Source of the DNA: an uncultured Oscillospiraceae bacterium
Lineage (GTDB): Bacteria; Bacillota; Clostridia; Oscillospirales; Oscillospiraceae
Assembly (NCBI GenBank): GCA_934654755.1
Contig: CAKUGQ010000014.1
Location: 1 to 62,327, forward strand
Direction: 5' to 3'
Length of the DNA: 62,327 nucleotides
Positions 7,092 to 15,143 of the stretch are shown here, one piece after another. The notes beneath the pieces were generated by a model that was given only the letters and a program-made list of their open reading frames with translations, ran no database searches and was not told where the DNA came from. The stretch's first letter is position 1. Each line of letters opens with the position of its first letter. A program made the translations under genes and the position numbers.

Positions 7092-9743
7092 TCAGAAGCC
7101 GATTTCTGCGGCAAAGCCCTCGAGAGCCTTGTCAAATTCGGCGCCGGAGAAGCAGTAGTGCATCTCGGTGTAGTCCGCACGGAGCTTTTCAACCTCGGCG
7201 GTAATGTCCTTGTTGCGCAGGATGCAGTCGGCCATCAGCTCGGCCAGACGGGCGAATTCCTTCTCGCCGAAGCCGAAGCGGGTCATTTCATTGACGCCCA
7301 TACGCAGTGCGCCGGAAGCGGTGAAGCCTTCTTCGCACGGTGTGGCCTGATAGTTGACGATCACATTATTCTGCTCCAGACGTTCGGCAATTTCCGGACC
7401 GATGCCGTAACCGACATTGACGATGACCTGATGCGTTTCGGTGTAGCCGATGGCGGGGTCGCCCGCAACGTCCAGACCCTGCGCCTTGAGGCTCTTTGCA
7501 AAGGACTTCGCGTTTTCGATGACGGCTTTCTGATAGCTGCCCTTGAACTGATTCATCTCATAGGCGGCCATGAGCAGGCCGAGCTGCGTGCCGAGGTGAT
7601 GGTTGGAGACGCTGCCCGGGAAGGTGCGGCTTTCAATGGTTTCCCACAGCTCGTACTTCAGATCCTCGGGCTTGTAGTTGACGGCAATAACGCCGCGCTG
7701 CGGGCCGAAGAAGGTCTTGTGCGTCGAACCGGTGACGATTTCTGCGCCTTCCTCGAAGGGCTTCTGGAAGTAGTCGCCGACCAGACCCAGAACGTGCGCC
7801 ATATCGTACATGATGGTGGTTTGCAGTCCCATTTCGTCCACAAACTTACGGATGGCGGCAACCGGCTCCTTATGCAGAACCATGCTCTTGCCGAAGATGA
7901 TGAACTCCGGACGATACTTCTCGATGACCTTCTTGGTCTCCTCGACGTCGATCTTGTAGATGTTGTCCTTGCAGACGGGGAAGTTGACGATGGCGTGACG
8001 CTCGGTGACGGGGTCAATGGCGACATAATCGTGCAGCGCACCCATCGGCTGAGCGCTCAGGTGACCGCCCTTGATGATGTGGTTGTTCAGGATGTAGCCC
8101 AGACGCTTCGGGTCGACCTTGCGGTTGCCGCGGTTTTTCCAGTCCATCAGAGCGGAGAACACGGCGGTATTGGACATCTGACCGCTGGTGACGCGGGTCT
8201 CGACCTCGGTGCAGCCGAAATACTGCTTCATCTGCTCGACCAAGAGCTGTTCCACGCGGTTGATGAACTTCGTGCCCTGATAATAGAACACGTCGGCATC
8301 ATAGAAGGACTTGATCTTCTTATGTTCGGCATAGCGGAAAGCGGGATCGGAGCCGCAGAGCATCTGTACGGCGCGGCTGGCGGAGTTTTCCGACGGGATG
8401 AGGTTGATGCACTGCTTCTGACGCCAGTGATGATTCTGCGTGGCGTCCTTCAGAAGATCGAGGGCAAAGCCGCTGCGGTCGGCGGCTGCGGCTGCGGTCG
8501 TTTCCTCTTCGGGAAGCTGATAGATAATCGGGCGGGCGAAGGGAGGCGCATCGACGCGCATATGGTAGGGAGGAATGGCGGCCTTGAGGCGCTTGCCGCG
8601 GACGTCAATCTCCACGACCTCGTCCTTGAGCACATCGCTGTCGATGTAACACAGACCGATGGAGCGCTTGGCGGTGTCATCGAGGATTTCGGTGGCGAGT
8701 CCCTCGCCCTCGTGGCGATAGTAGGGAACCATGGTGCCGGAGGTGACCCAGCCGATCAGCTTGCCGTTGCGATAGATCTCCATGCCGGCGCGCATGACGC
8801 CGCGGTCGAGCAGGGTGATCGGACGGATGCGGCGCGGCAGGTTTGCAATCTCGGAATAGTCGCGGCTCAGAATCTTCTGATAGGCGGAGTACTGGATCTC
8901 CAGCGGCTTTCTGCCGACGAAGTCGCCCTTCAGCTCGGAGAAGCTGACGGCAAACTTGGCCAGCGGCACGGCGAAGATCGGCAGCTCGCTGCCGTCCGGC
9001 GCGAGTCCCATCTCGTGGCCGTACAGCGGCAGACCGGCTTCCAGACGCAGCGTGTCGCGTGCGCCCAGGCCGGCAGGTCTGGCGCCCAGCTCTTCCAGCC
9101 GCTTCCACAGCCATGCGGCCTCGGCGGACTCGATATAGACCTCATAACCCAGAGGCTCGCCGGTATAGCCGGTCTTGGCGACGCGCACGGTGCGGCCCTC
9201 GAACTTGAGGGTATTGAGTGCGTTCTTCACCGGCTCGGTCAGCGCCTCGCCGCCGGAGAGCTGCATGAGCATATCCTTGCTCTTGGGACCCTGTACGGCA
9301 ATGGCGGCATAGTCGGCGGTGATATTGGTAATCGTGCAGTCGTAGTTTTTGACGATCTCGGTCAGGTGGGCAAGATCCTTGTCGGTGTTGGCCGCGTTGA
9401 CAACCAGCAGGAAGCGCTCCTCCTCAAAGCGGTAGAGGTAGGCGTCGTCCACGGCGCCGCCGCGTTCATTGGGGATAATGCAGTACTGCGCCTGATTCAG
9501 ATCGAGGGCGTTGACGTTACTGCTCAGGACGTGCTGCAGGAACGCAATGCGATCCGGACCGGCAATGATCAGACGGCCCATGTGCGACACGTCGAACAGG
9601 CTGCATTCGTGGCGGGTGTAAAGGTGCTCGGCAACGATGCCGCTGGGATACTGGATGGGCATTTCCCAGCCGCCGAAATCAACCAGCGTTGCGCCTTCGG
9701 CAACATGGACGTCGTAAAGCTGAGTGCGCTTGAGTTCGCTCAT
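7092..9743 (-). CDS. gcvT-glyA: GcvT-serine hydroxymethyltransferase fusion
   Basis: One uninterrupted 883-residue frame. Residues 1 to about 400 are aminomethyltransferase (T-protein): LVDFGGWEMPIQYPSGI, LFDVSHMG and the folate-site pair D99-D100 in GGAVDDAYLYR. An Ala/Pro/Glu linker (about 398-425) leads to an SHMT-like domain (about 430-883): LIPSENSAS (448-456), SGQMSN (520-525), YDMAHVLGLVG (646-656) and the PLP lysine K676 in GSTHKTFFGPQRG. The T-domain makes 5,10-methylene-THF from GcvH-bound aminomethyl; an SHMT domain would use it with a second glycine to make serine. The SHMT part departs from canonical GlyA around the cofactor loop, so its activity is inferred. The start has AGGAGGAA upstream. 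First gene of the riboswitch-controlled operon. Confidence 0.93.
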   Translation of the reverse strand: MSELKRTQLYDVHVAEGATLVDFGGWEMPIQYPSGIVAEHLYTRHECSLFDVSHMGRLIIAGPDRIAFLQHVLSSNVNALDLNQAQYCIIPNERGGAVDDAYLYRFEEERFLLVVNAANTDKDLAHLTEIVKNYDCTITNITADYAAIAVQGPKSKDMLMQLSGGEALTEPVKNALNTLKFEGRTVRVAKTGYTGEPLGYEVYIESAEAAWLWKRLEELGARPAGLGARDTLRLEAGLPLYGHEMGLAPDGSELPIFAVPLAKFAVSFSELKGDFVGRKPLEIQYSAYQKILSRDYSEIANLPRRIRPITLLDRGVMRAGMEIYRNGKLIGWVTSGTMVPYYRHEGEGLATEILDDTAKRSIGLCYIDSDVLKDEVVEIDVRGKRLKAAIPPYHMRVDAPPFARPIIYQLPEEETTAAAAADRSGFALDLLKDATQNHHWRQKQCINLIPSENSASRAVQMLCGSDPAFRYAEHKKIKSFYDADVFYYQGTKFINRVEQLLVEQMKQYFGCTEVETRVTSGQMSNTAVFSALMDWKNRGNRKVDPKRLGYILNNHIIKGGHLSAQPMGALHDYVAIDPVTERHAIVNFPVCKDNIYKIDVEETKKVIEKYRPEFIIFGKSMVLHKEPVAAIRKFVDEMGLQTTIMYDMAHVLGLVGDYFQKPFEEGAEIVTGSTHKTFFGPQRGVIAVNYKPEDLKYELWETIESRTFPGSVSNHHLGTQLGLLMAAYEMNQFKGSYQKAVIENAKSFAKSLKAQGLDVAGDPAIGYTETHQVIVNVGYGIGPEIAERLEQNNVIVNYQATPCEEGFTASGALRMGVNEMTRFGFGEKEFARLAELMADCILRNKDITAEVEKLRADYTEMHYCFSGAEFDKALEGFAAEIGF

Positions 9744-9785
9744 AGAAATGGTTCCTCCTATATTTTAAATTGCATTGAGACATAG

Positions 9786-9995
9786 AAAAAACGGCACAAA
9801 GCCCCTACGGGAACCTTGTGCCTCCGTTCAAAAACCTGAGAGATTTCCCGCACGGGCGGGTTGCCCCTTCGGCGTATGGGGCAAGCCCCATCCTTCTCGG
9901 AGTATCGTCATGAGCCGGTCCTTTTGCCTGAGAGTTTTCGCATTCCCCTTCGGCGCCACGCGGGCGTGAGCTCTCCCGGCGCAATCTTCCGATCC
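9786..9995 (-). ncRNA. Tandem glycine riboswitch with terminator platform
   Basis: Read on the minus strand, two aptamers follow each other. The first (about 9995-9911) contains GGGAGAGC, GCCGAAGGGG and ACTCTCAGGCAAAAGGACCG. The second (about 9908-9830) has GCCGAAGGGGCAACC and ATCTCTCAGG. A terminator stem GGCACAA/TTGTGCC (9793-9822) with six U's (9791-9786) comes next, 42 bases before the fusion gene. The arrangement is a classic glycine-activated ON switch: glycine binding prevents the terminator and lets gcv be read. Confidence 0.95.
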
Positions 9996-10035
9996 ATATT
10001 CTGTTCGGTCGGCAAGCGCCGTCTTTCCATGAGGT

Positions 10036-10065
10036 ATGTTACCACAAAAAGGTCGGAGGTGTCAA
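10036..10065 (-). promoter_or_regulatory. Promoter of the gcv operon
   Basis: On the minus strand TTGACA (10065-10060), 18 bases, TAACAT (10041-10036). It lies directly upstream of the riboswitch. Confidence 0.85.
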
Positions 10066-10150
10066 CAGTTTTTCCCGGCAAAGCAAACTTTTTCTTCTTG
10101 CGAAACGAACGGATTCCCATTATAATGGGAACGAAAGGAGATGATTGCTT

Positions 10151-10453
10151 ATGATTATGGACGGCTGTCAGGGGAAGCCCCGCACCCCAACCATTCTGGA
10201 AAAGGTTTGCCCGCAGTGCGGCGCCGAGATCGAGATGTTTTCCTCGGATACCGAGGTCCGCTGCGAGAAATGCGGTTTTGTCGCGTATAATGATACATTG
10301 AGCTGTGTGCAGTGGTGCAAATACGCCCGTCAGTGCGTAGGCGACGCCATGTATGAGCAGATGATGATCATCGCCGCGCGGCAGAAGGAGCAGCGCGAGG
10401 CGGAGAAAAAAGCCCGATTGGAGGCAAAGGAAAATGAAGCGAAGGATCATTGA
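10151..10453 (+). CDS. Small cysteine-rich zinc-ribbon-like protein
   Basis: This 100-residue soluble protein has paired CxxC motifs (C20-C23 and C38-C41) forming a probable zinc ribbon, then a second cysteine set in SCVQWCKYARQCVG (C52, C56, C62) and a charged helical tail rich in Lys/Glu/Ala. The ATG at 10151 sits 10 bases after AAGGAG. The gene overlaps the next one (a ferredoxin-like protein) by 20 bp, so they are one transcript. I recognise the pattern as a conserved clostridial type but know no established function. A metal- or cluster-binding partner of the downstream ferredoxin is a guess from context. Confidence 0.8.
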   Translation: MIMDGCQGKPRTPTILEKVCPQCGAEIEMFSSDTEVRCEKCGFVAYNDTLSCVQWCKYARQCVGDAMYEQMMIIAARQKEQREAEKKARLEAKENEAKDH

Positions 10454-11102
10454 GATCGACCGGGAAGCGTGCGACGGCTGCGGTTTGTGCGCCCGTGCCT
10501 GCCATGAGGGCGCCATCGATGTGATTGACGGCAAGGCGGCGCTCTCGCGTGAGCATTTCTGCGACGGCCTGGGAGATTGCCTTCCTGCCTGTCCGCAGGG
10601 TGCCATTCGCTTTGTCGAGCGCGAGGCGCCTGCCTACGACGAGGCGGCGGTCCTTGCCGCAAGGCTGCCGCGCACCGAGCCGAAGCCGGGCGGCTGCCCC
10701 AGCCTGCGCGCCGCGCAGGGTTCACCGTCGGGCGGTTCCTCACTGCGGAACTGGCCCGTACAGCTCAAGCTGCTTGGTGTTACCGCGCCGTATTTTCAGG
10801 ATGCCGACCTGCTGATCGCGGCTGACTGCACCGCCTTTGCCTGTGCGGATTTCCACAGACGCTATCTTTCCGGTCGCACGGCGCTCATCGGCTGCCCGAA
10901 GCTGGATATGGTGGATTATTCGGAAAAGCTCACCGCGATTTTTACGCACAATGACATCCGCTCCGTGCGTGCTGTGCGGATGCAGGTTCCCTGCTGCGGC
11001 GGCCTGCCCTTTGCGGTGCGGCGTGCCGCAGAGGCCAGCGGCAAGCGGTTCCCCGTGGAGGTCGTGATTCTGAATCCGCAGGGGGAAGAAGTCGATGACT
11101 GA
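10434..11102 (+). CDS. Ferredoxin-domain protein with Cys-rich C-terminus
   Basis: A 222-residue protein. The N-terminal 60 residues are a bacterial-type ferredoxin domain: CDGCGLCARAC (C13, C16, C19, C23), then CDGLGDCLPACP (C43, C49, C53). The second motif lacks its middle cysteine, so one site may be a [3Fe-4S] cluster or have another ligand. After a low-complexity linker, residues about 105-222 carry more conserved-looking cysteines: ADCTAFACADF, IGCPKLD and VPCCGGLPF, the last resembling the CCG ligand motif of heterodisulfide-reductase-type proteins. There are no membrane segments. It is the middle gene of a three-gene operon. It likely moves electrons; partner and substrate are unknown. 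Confidence 0.85.
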   Translation: MKRRIIEIDREACDGCGLCARACHEGAIDVIDGKAALSREHFCDGLGDCLPACPQGAIRFVEREAPAYDEAAVLAARLPRTEPKPGGCPSLRAAQGSPSGGSSLRNWPVQLKLLGVTAPYFQDADLLIAADCTAFACADFHRRYLSGRTALIGCPKLDMVDYSEKLTAIFTHNDIRSVRAVRMQVPCCGGLPFAVRRAAEASGKRFPVEVVILNPQGEEVDD

Positions 11103-11496
11103 CCGACGCCGCGCAGCGGCCATCGGACTGGTCCGCGCAATGGACGGCACACCCGAGCTGCGTGCGCTGCGTGCCGCAGCGCAGGTGCTGCGCACGCCCG
11201 GTGCGGATGCCGTACTTCTGCGTGAGGAGAAATTCCGCCTTTCACCGGACTGTCGGACCTGTGCCTCCCCCTGTCTGCGCCACGCCGACTACGACGATAC
11301 GCAGGCGCAGGCGGATACTCCGGAGCTGCGTGCGGCAAAGGAAGACGCCTGGACGGCGCTTCTTGCGTGGCTTGCGGCGCATGAGCCGGACGAATCCACG
11401 GCGCAGCCGATGGCGGATTTGCTGTATTATCTCGGAGAGAGCTGGGTCGGCGCGACGGAATTGAAACGCTGTCTGGAGCGTCTCGGTGCGATCTGA
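11095..11496 (+). CDS. Unknown protein with CxxCxxxC motif
   Basis: A 133-residue, mostly helical soluble protein containing SPDCRTCASPCLRHADYD (C53, C56, C60), a possible cluster or metal site, in an otherwise Ala/Leu/Arg-rich sequence. It overlaps the ferredoxin-like gene by 8 bp, implying coupled translation. A bidirectional terminator follows at 11504. I cannot name a family. Its place as the last gene of the cysteine-rich operon suggests a redox accessory or scaffold role. Confidence 0.8.
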   Translation: MTDRRRAAAIGLVRAMDGTPELRALRAAAQVLRTPGADAVLLREEKFRLSPDCRTCASPCLRHADYDDTQAQADTPELRAAKEDAWTALLAWLAAHEPDESTAQPMADLLYYLGESWVGATELKRCLERLGAI

Positions 11497-11503
11497 ATAC
11501 CAA

Positions 11504-11529
11504 AGGAGCCTCCCGGTCGGGAGGCTCCT
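11504..11529. terminator. Shared terminator between convergent genes
   Basis: AGGAGCCTCCC/GGGAGGCTCCT hairpin. It serves the redox operon on the plus strand and the glycosyltransferase on the minus strand; U-tracts are weak on both sides. Confidence 0.7.
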
Positions 11530-11541
11530 GTTATCTTCGTA

Positions 11542-12654
11542 TCATTGCTTTTTTATGATTTCCCGGTAGATATTCTCCTGCGCTGCCGTCATGGCATCGA
11601 CGGAGAACTCACCGAACACCTTTTCCCGAATGGCTGTGCGCATGGACTTGCGCAGCGCTGTGTTTTCCGCCAGTGTGAGAATATGGCGGCAGAGCGTCTG
11701 CGCATCTCCCGGCCGGAACAGAAAACCCGTCTGTCCGTTGACGACCAGTTCCGGCACACCGCCGACGTCCGACGCGATGGTCGGACAGCCCATTTTCCCG
11801 CCCTCAAGCAGCGAGTATGGAAAAGTTTCTGACAGAGAGGTCAGCAGATTAACGTCAATCGCATTGCAGAAGCTGTTTACGTCCTGTACCCATCCGGCAA
11901 AGCACACGCTTCCTTCGGGACAGAGCGCCTGTGCCTGCGCCTCCAGCGCGGCACGATCCTCGCCGTCGCCGGCGATCAACAGACGAATATACGGCGCCTG
12001 CTTTACGGCCTCGGCAAAGGCGCGCAGCAGCGTGGGAATGTCCTTCACAGGCGACAGCCGTGCTGCAATACCGAATACGACGCCGTTTTCCGGAACGGAA
12101 AGCCCCACCTGTGCCAGAAAAGCGTCGCGCGGAGTTGCAACGGAGCAGTCAAGCGTCACGCCGTTATACAGCACATAGATACGGTTGCCGTCAAGCCCCT
12201 TCTCACACAGCAGTTTGCGCATTCGGTCGGAAACGGCCGTGAGTGCATCCATGCGCCGCAGCGCGCGACGATTGGCTGCGCCGACGGTTGCATCGCGCAC
12301 GGGCCGCCCCATATAATCGAGCCAGGGGTCGGAATGGACGGTGCTGATACGCGGTACGCCGACGCGGTTTCCCAGAAAGCGCGCCGTAACGTTTGCACGC
12401 GCTCCGTGACAGTGGACCAATTCGATCCCGCGCTCACGGATCAATGCGCGCAGTGCGCGGCGGAGCGTGAACGGATTTTTCGAGGGGAGGATCAAGGTTT
12501 CGATGCCCATACGGCGTGCATCATTTGCAAAGGGGCCGTCCAGAAAACAGACGAGCAACACCTCATGACGCTCACGCAATTTGCCGAGCAGCGATAAAAC
12601 ATGCGTTCTGGCTCCGCCGGTATCGCCGCCGGAGATCATATGCAGGAGCTTCAT
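11542..12654 (-). CDS. GT4-family glycosyltransferase
   Basis: This 370-residue GT-B enzyme opens with MKLLHMISGGDTGGARTH, where the glycine-rich loop binds the acceptor or phosphate. The C-terminal nucleotide-sugar domain has VFGIAARLSPVKDIPTLLRA and the retaining-GT4 segment SETFPYSLLEGGKMGCPTI with the EX7E glutamates. It is predicted to be cytoplasmic or peripheral, adding sugars to a lipid-linked or surface polysaccharide. The ATG at 12654 follows GGGAGGAAG; the frame is open for 27 more codons but these cross its promoter. A Spo0A box lies inside that promoter, so sporulation control is possible. Confidence 0.88.
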   Translation of the reverse strand: MKLLHMISGGDTGGARTHVLSLLGKLRERHEVLLVCFLDGPFANDARRMGIETLILPSKNPFTLRRALRALIRERGIELVHCHGARANVTARFLGNRVGVPRISTVHSDPWLDYMGRPVRDATVGAANRRALRRMDALTAVSDRMRKLLCEKGLDGNRIYVLYNGVTLDCSVATPRDAFLAQVGLSVPENGVVFGIAARLSPVKDIPTLLRAFAEAVKQAPYIRLLIAGDGEDRAALEAQAQALCPEGSVCFAGWVQDVNSFCNAIDVNLLTSLSETFPYSLLEGGKMGCPTIASDVGGVPELVVNGQTGFLFRPGDAQTLCRHILTLAENTALRKSMRTAIREKVFGEFSVDAMTAAQENIYREIIKKQ

Positions 12655-12737
12655 GGCGCTTCTTCCTCCCTCTGCTGCCTGCCGCATGGCAGCCCAGCGT
12701 TGCAGGGCTTCGGCATCGCGCCAAAACCCACGCATAC

Positions 12738-12766
12738 ATTATAGCATACACTTCGACATTTTGCAA
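12738..12766 (-). promoter_or_regulatory. Promoter of the GT4 gene with internal 0A box
   Basis: On the minus strand TTGCAA (12766-12761), 17 bases, TATAAT (12743-12738). The spacer contains TGTCGAA (12758-12752), a perfect core Spo0A box, placed where bound Spo0A would block or reorganise RNA polymerase. spo0A itself starts 257 bp away on the other strand. Confidence 0.65.
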
Positions 12767-12937
12767 GACGGAGCCCAAAAACTCTGCGTAATAAAACGGG
12801 AAAAGAAAAACGCGTTTTCGCGAAAAAGATCGCACTGAATACGTATCAATTTACGTTGGTTCGTGAGTGAATTTGGTCTCTTTGCCGAAAAAGTCGATAA
12901 ATATCGAACGAAACTTGTGGAATTTTTAGAAAAATAC

Positions 12938-12966
12938 TTGCAAATCGCCGATGTATGTGGTAAAGT
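12938..12966 (+). promoter_or_regulatory. Promoter of spo0A
   Basis: TTGCAA, 17 bases, TAAAGT, 48 bp before the start codon. Further upstream (about 12890-12903) is an AT-rich inverted repeat TCGATA/TATCGA. The 360 bp between the GT4 and spo0A starts hold no other gene. Confidence 0.6.
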
Positions 12967-13014
12967 CAAAGCACCGCTTGAAAAAAGCGCATAATCGGAG
13001 GGAGGACAGTTCAC

Positions 13015-13791
13015 ATGGATAACTGGAGCAGAGTTCTAATCGCGATCGGCGACGAGGCATTGTGCCGAAGGGTGCAGCTCGCGGTGCAGAAGCTTGACAA
13101 ATTTTCTGTATTGGCAGCGACAAGCGATGGATTGCAGGCCATCGCCGCGCTCCAAAAGGCGCAGCCTGAGCTGCTGGTCGTGGACATGATGCTGCCGCAG
13201 GCAGACGGCATTGCTGTGCTCCGCGCCGCCGCAGCACTTCCGAAGCGCCCGACGGCGTTGGTGCTGACGGAGTACATGACCGATTTTCTGACGAACCAGC
13301 TGATCGGTCTCGGTGCACAGTACATCATGCGTAAGCCGAGTGAGGCGTCGGATATTGCGGAGCGCCTGGCGCAAATTCGCGCCGACCGAAGTGCAGCCGC
13401 GCACGGTATGTCGGCGGGGAACGCCAATATGGAGGCGATGGTCACGTCGATCATTCACGAAATCGGCGTCCCGGCGCACATCAAGGGTTATCAGTACCTG
13501 CGCGAGGCGATCCTGTTGGCCGTTGACGACATGGACGTCATCAACGCAATCACCAAGGTGCTCTATCCGCAGGTAGCCAAAACCTTTTCCACAACCCCCT
13601 CTCGTGTGGAGCGTGCCATCCGTCACGCCATTGAGGTTGCGTGGGATCGCGGCGACCTGGAAACGCTGCAGCGCTTCTTCGGCTATACCGTTTCCAACAC
13701 GAAGGGAAAGCCGACCAACAGCGAGTTTATCGCGCTCATTGCCGACCGGCTTCAGCTCCAGCTTCGTGCCGCGGAGCCGAGCCATTCGTAA
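13015..13791 (+). CDS. spo0A: Sporulation master regulator Spo0A
   Basis: A 258-residue response regulator. The C-terminal DNA-binding domain (about 140-250) is unmistakable: TSIIHEIGVPAHIKGYQYLR, VLYPQVAKTF, SRVERAIRHAIEVAWDRG and TNSEFIALIADRL. The receiver (5-120) keeps the phospho-acceptor D57 (LLVVDMMLP), T85-type threonine (LVLTEYM) and the lysine in RKPSE. An ungapped alignment with remembered B. subtilis Spo0A shows that the two acidic-pocket aspartates (D10-D11 there) are Ile11-Gly12 here, with Asp-Glu at the next two positions. The ATG follows GGAGGGAGGAC. spoIVB, the usual upstream neighbour, is absent; a terminator follows. Confidence 0.96.
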   Translation: MDNWSRVLIAIGDEALCRRVQLAVQKLDKFSVLAATSDGLQAIAALQKAQPELLVVDMMLPQADGIAVLRAAAALPKRPTALVLTEYMTDFLTNQLIGLGAQYIMRKPSEASDIAERLAQIRADRSAAAHGMSAGNANMEAMVTSIIHEIGVPAHIKGYQYLREAILLAVDDMDVINAITKVLYPQVAKTFSTTPSRVERAIRHAIEVAWDRGDLETLQRFFGYTVSNTKGKPTNSEFIALIADRLQLQLRAAEPSHS

Positions 13792-13802
13792 GACAGACCG
13801 TG

Positions 13803-13833
13803 AAAGCCGCCCGCCGGGGCGGCTTTCGTTTTT
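13803..13833 (+). terminator. spo0A terminator
   Basis: AAAGCCGCCC/GGGGCGGCTTT hairpin followed by CGTTTTTG. Confidence 0.85.
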
Positions 13834-13897
13834 GTATAGTTTGGAAGTTTTGGAGAATCCTATGGGCAGACCCAGCGATAACACAGGAGGGATTTTC

Positions 13898-15139
13898 ATG
13901 AAAACCAAACTTCGCATCTGCGCACTGGCACTGGCGCTCTGCTGCTGCCTGACCGCGCTGCTGTGCCTGCCCGCCTCCGCTTCGGGCACGGACGAGAGCG
14001 AGCGTCCGGCGTCTGCGCCGCTGGAGACGTCGGCACAGACCCGCTTCGGCTGTATTTACCGCCTGTCTCCGGCAGACTTCGGCGGCGATGAGACGCTGCG
14101 TGGGGTCTTTCTGACCGAGGTGCCCGCTGCGCATATCGGCACGCTGCGCTGCGGCGCGCGCGTTTTGCGGGCGGGCGACATTCTTGCCGCCGAAATGCTC
14201 GAATCGCTTTGCTTTGTCCCCGTCTGCACGGAGGAATGCGATGCCGTGCTGCGCTATCAACCCGTGCGCGGCGGTTTACTGGGTGCAGAATCTCGCTTTA
14301 CTCTGCGCATCGGCTCGGGGAAGAACCGTCCGCCCAAGGCGGAGCCTGCGGAGCTGGAGACGTACAAAAACGTTGCCAATGACGGCGTACTGACCGGCTC
14401 CGACCCGGAAAACGGTACGCTGACCTTTCAGCTTGCCGATGCACCGAAGCGGGGAGCGGTGGAGATCAAGCCGGATGGCAACTTCGTCTACACGCCGGAG
14501 CACAACAAGGTCGGCGAGGACGAATTTACCTTTACCGTGACGGATGATGCAGGAAACGTCTCGGAGCCGGCGACCGTCCGCGTCCGTATTCTGAAGCCCA
14601 CGGAACGGCGCACCTTTGCCGATCTGGAGGGCAGCTACGACGCGTTTGAGGCACTGTGGCTGCGGGAGGCAGGGCTGTATAGCGGCACGACGGTAGCCAA
14701 AAAGCTCTGCTTCCTGCCGTCGGAGAAGCTCAGCCGCGGCGAGTTTCTGGTCATGCTGATGGAGCTGTGCGACCTGCCGGTCGAGCCGACGCTCAGCGCT
14801 GCGGCCTTTACCGATGCACAGGATGCCCCCGCGTGGGTTCAGCCCTATCTTGCGGGTGCGCTGCGCTGCGGACTGGTTCGCGGAGAGACAGGAGCGGGCG
14901 TCCTGTGCTTCCGCCCGAACGATGCGATTACCGCGCAGGAGGCCGCCGTGCTCGCGCAGGGCGCGCTGCACCTGCCCGTTTCCGCCGCAGCGCGGCCGGA
15001 GGATCAACCGCTTTGGGCGGCGGCTTCCGTGCAGGCGCTGTATGAGGCAGGTGTGCGCTTCGCCGCCACGGATGCGCCCATGACCCGTCTGGATGCGGCA
15101 AAGCTGCTGTATCAGCTCTCGCGCCTTACGGAGAAGTAA
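13898..15139 (+). CDS. Secreted protein: Big/cadherin-like and SLH-like domains
   Basis: A 413-residue exported protein. Residues 1-30 are a signal peptide ending LPASASG. A middle Ig/cadherin-like domain (about 145-230) has the tandem-repeat signature NDGVLTGSDPENGTLTF and YTPEHNKVGEDEFTFTVTD. The C-terminal 170 residues look like two or three divergent S-layer-homology repeats (FTDAQDAPAWVQPYLAGAL and CFRPNDAITAQEAAVL), which bind cell-wall polymers. It probably sits non-covalently on the wall; cargo or ligand is unknown. The ATG is set by AGGAGG 7 bases upstream. Confidence 0.8.
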   Translation: MKTKLRICALALALCCCLTALLCLPASASGTDESERPASAPLETSAQTRFGCIYRLSPADFGGDETLRGVFLTEVPAAHIGTLRCGARVLRAGDILAAEMLESLCFVPVCTEECDAVLRYQPVRGGLLGAESRFTLRIGSGKNRPPKAEPAELETYKNVANDGVLTGSDPENGTLTFQLADAPKRGAVEIKPDGNFVYTPEHNKVGEDEFTFTVTDDAGNVSEPATVRVRILKPTERRTFADLEGSYDAFEALWLREAGLYSGTTVAKKLCFLPSEKLSRGEFLVMLMELCDLPVEPTLSAAAFTDAQDAPAWVQPYLAGALRCGLVRGETGAGVLCFRPNDAITAQEAAVLAQGALHLPVSAAARPEDQPLWAAASVQALYEAGVRFAATDAPMTRLDAAKLLYQLSRLTEK

Positions 15140-15143
15140 AAAA

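Noticed and set aside
7158..9785. An 875-codon open frame on the plus strand opposite the GcvT-SHMT fusion
   Set aside because: It is the complement of a conserved gene with G/C-rich third positions, which removes stops in that frame. It has no ribosome site and no recognisable domain.
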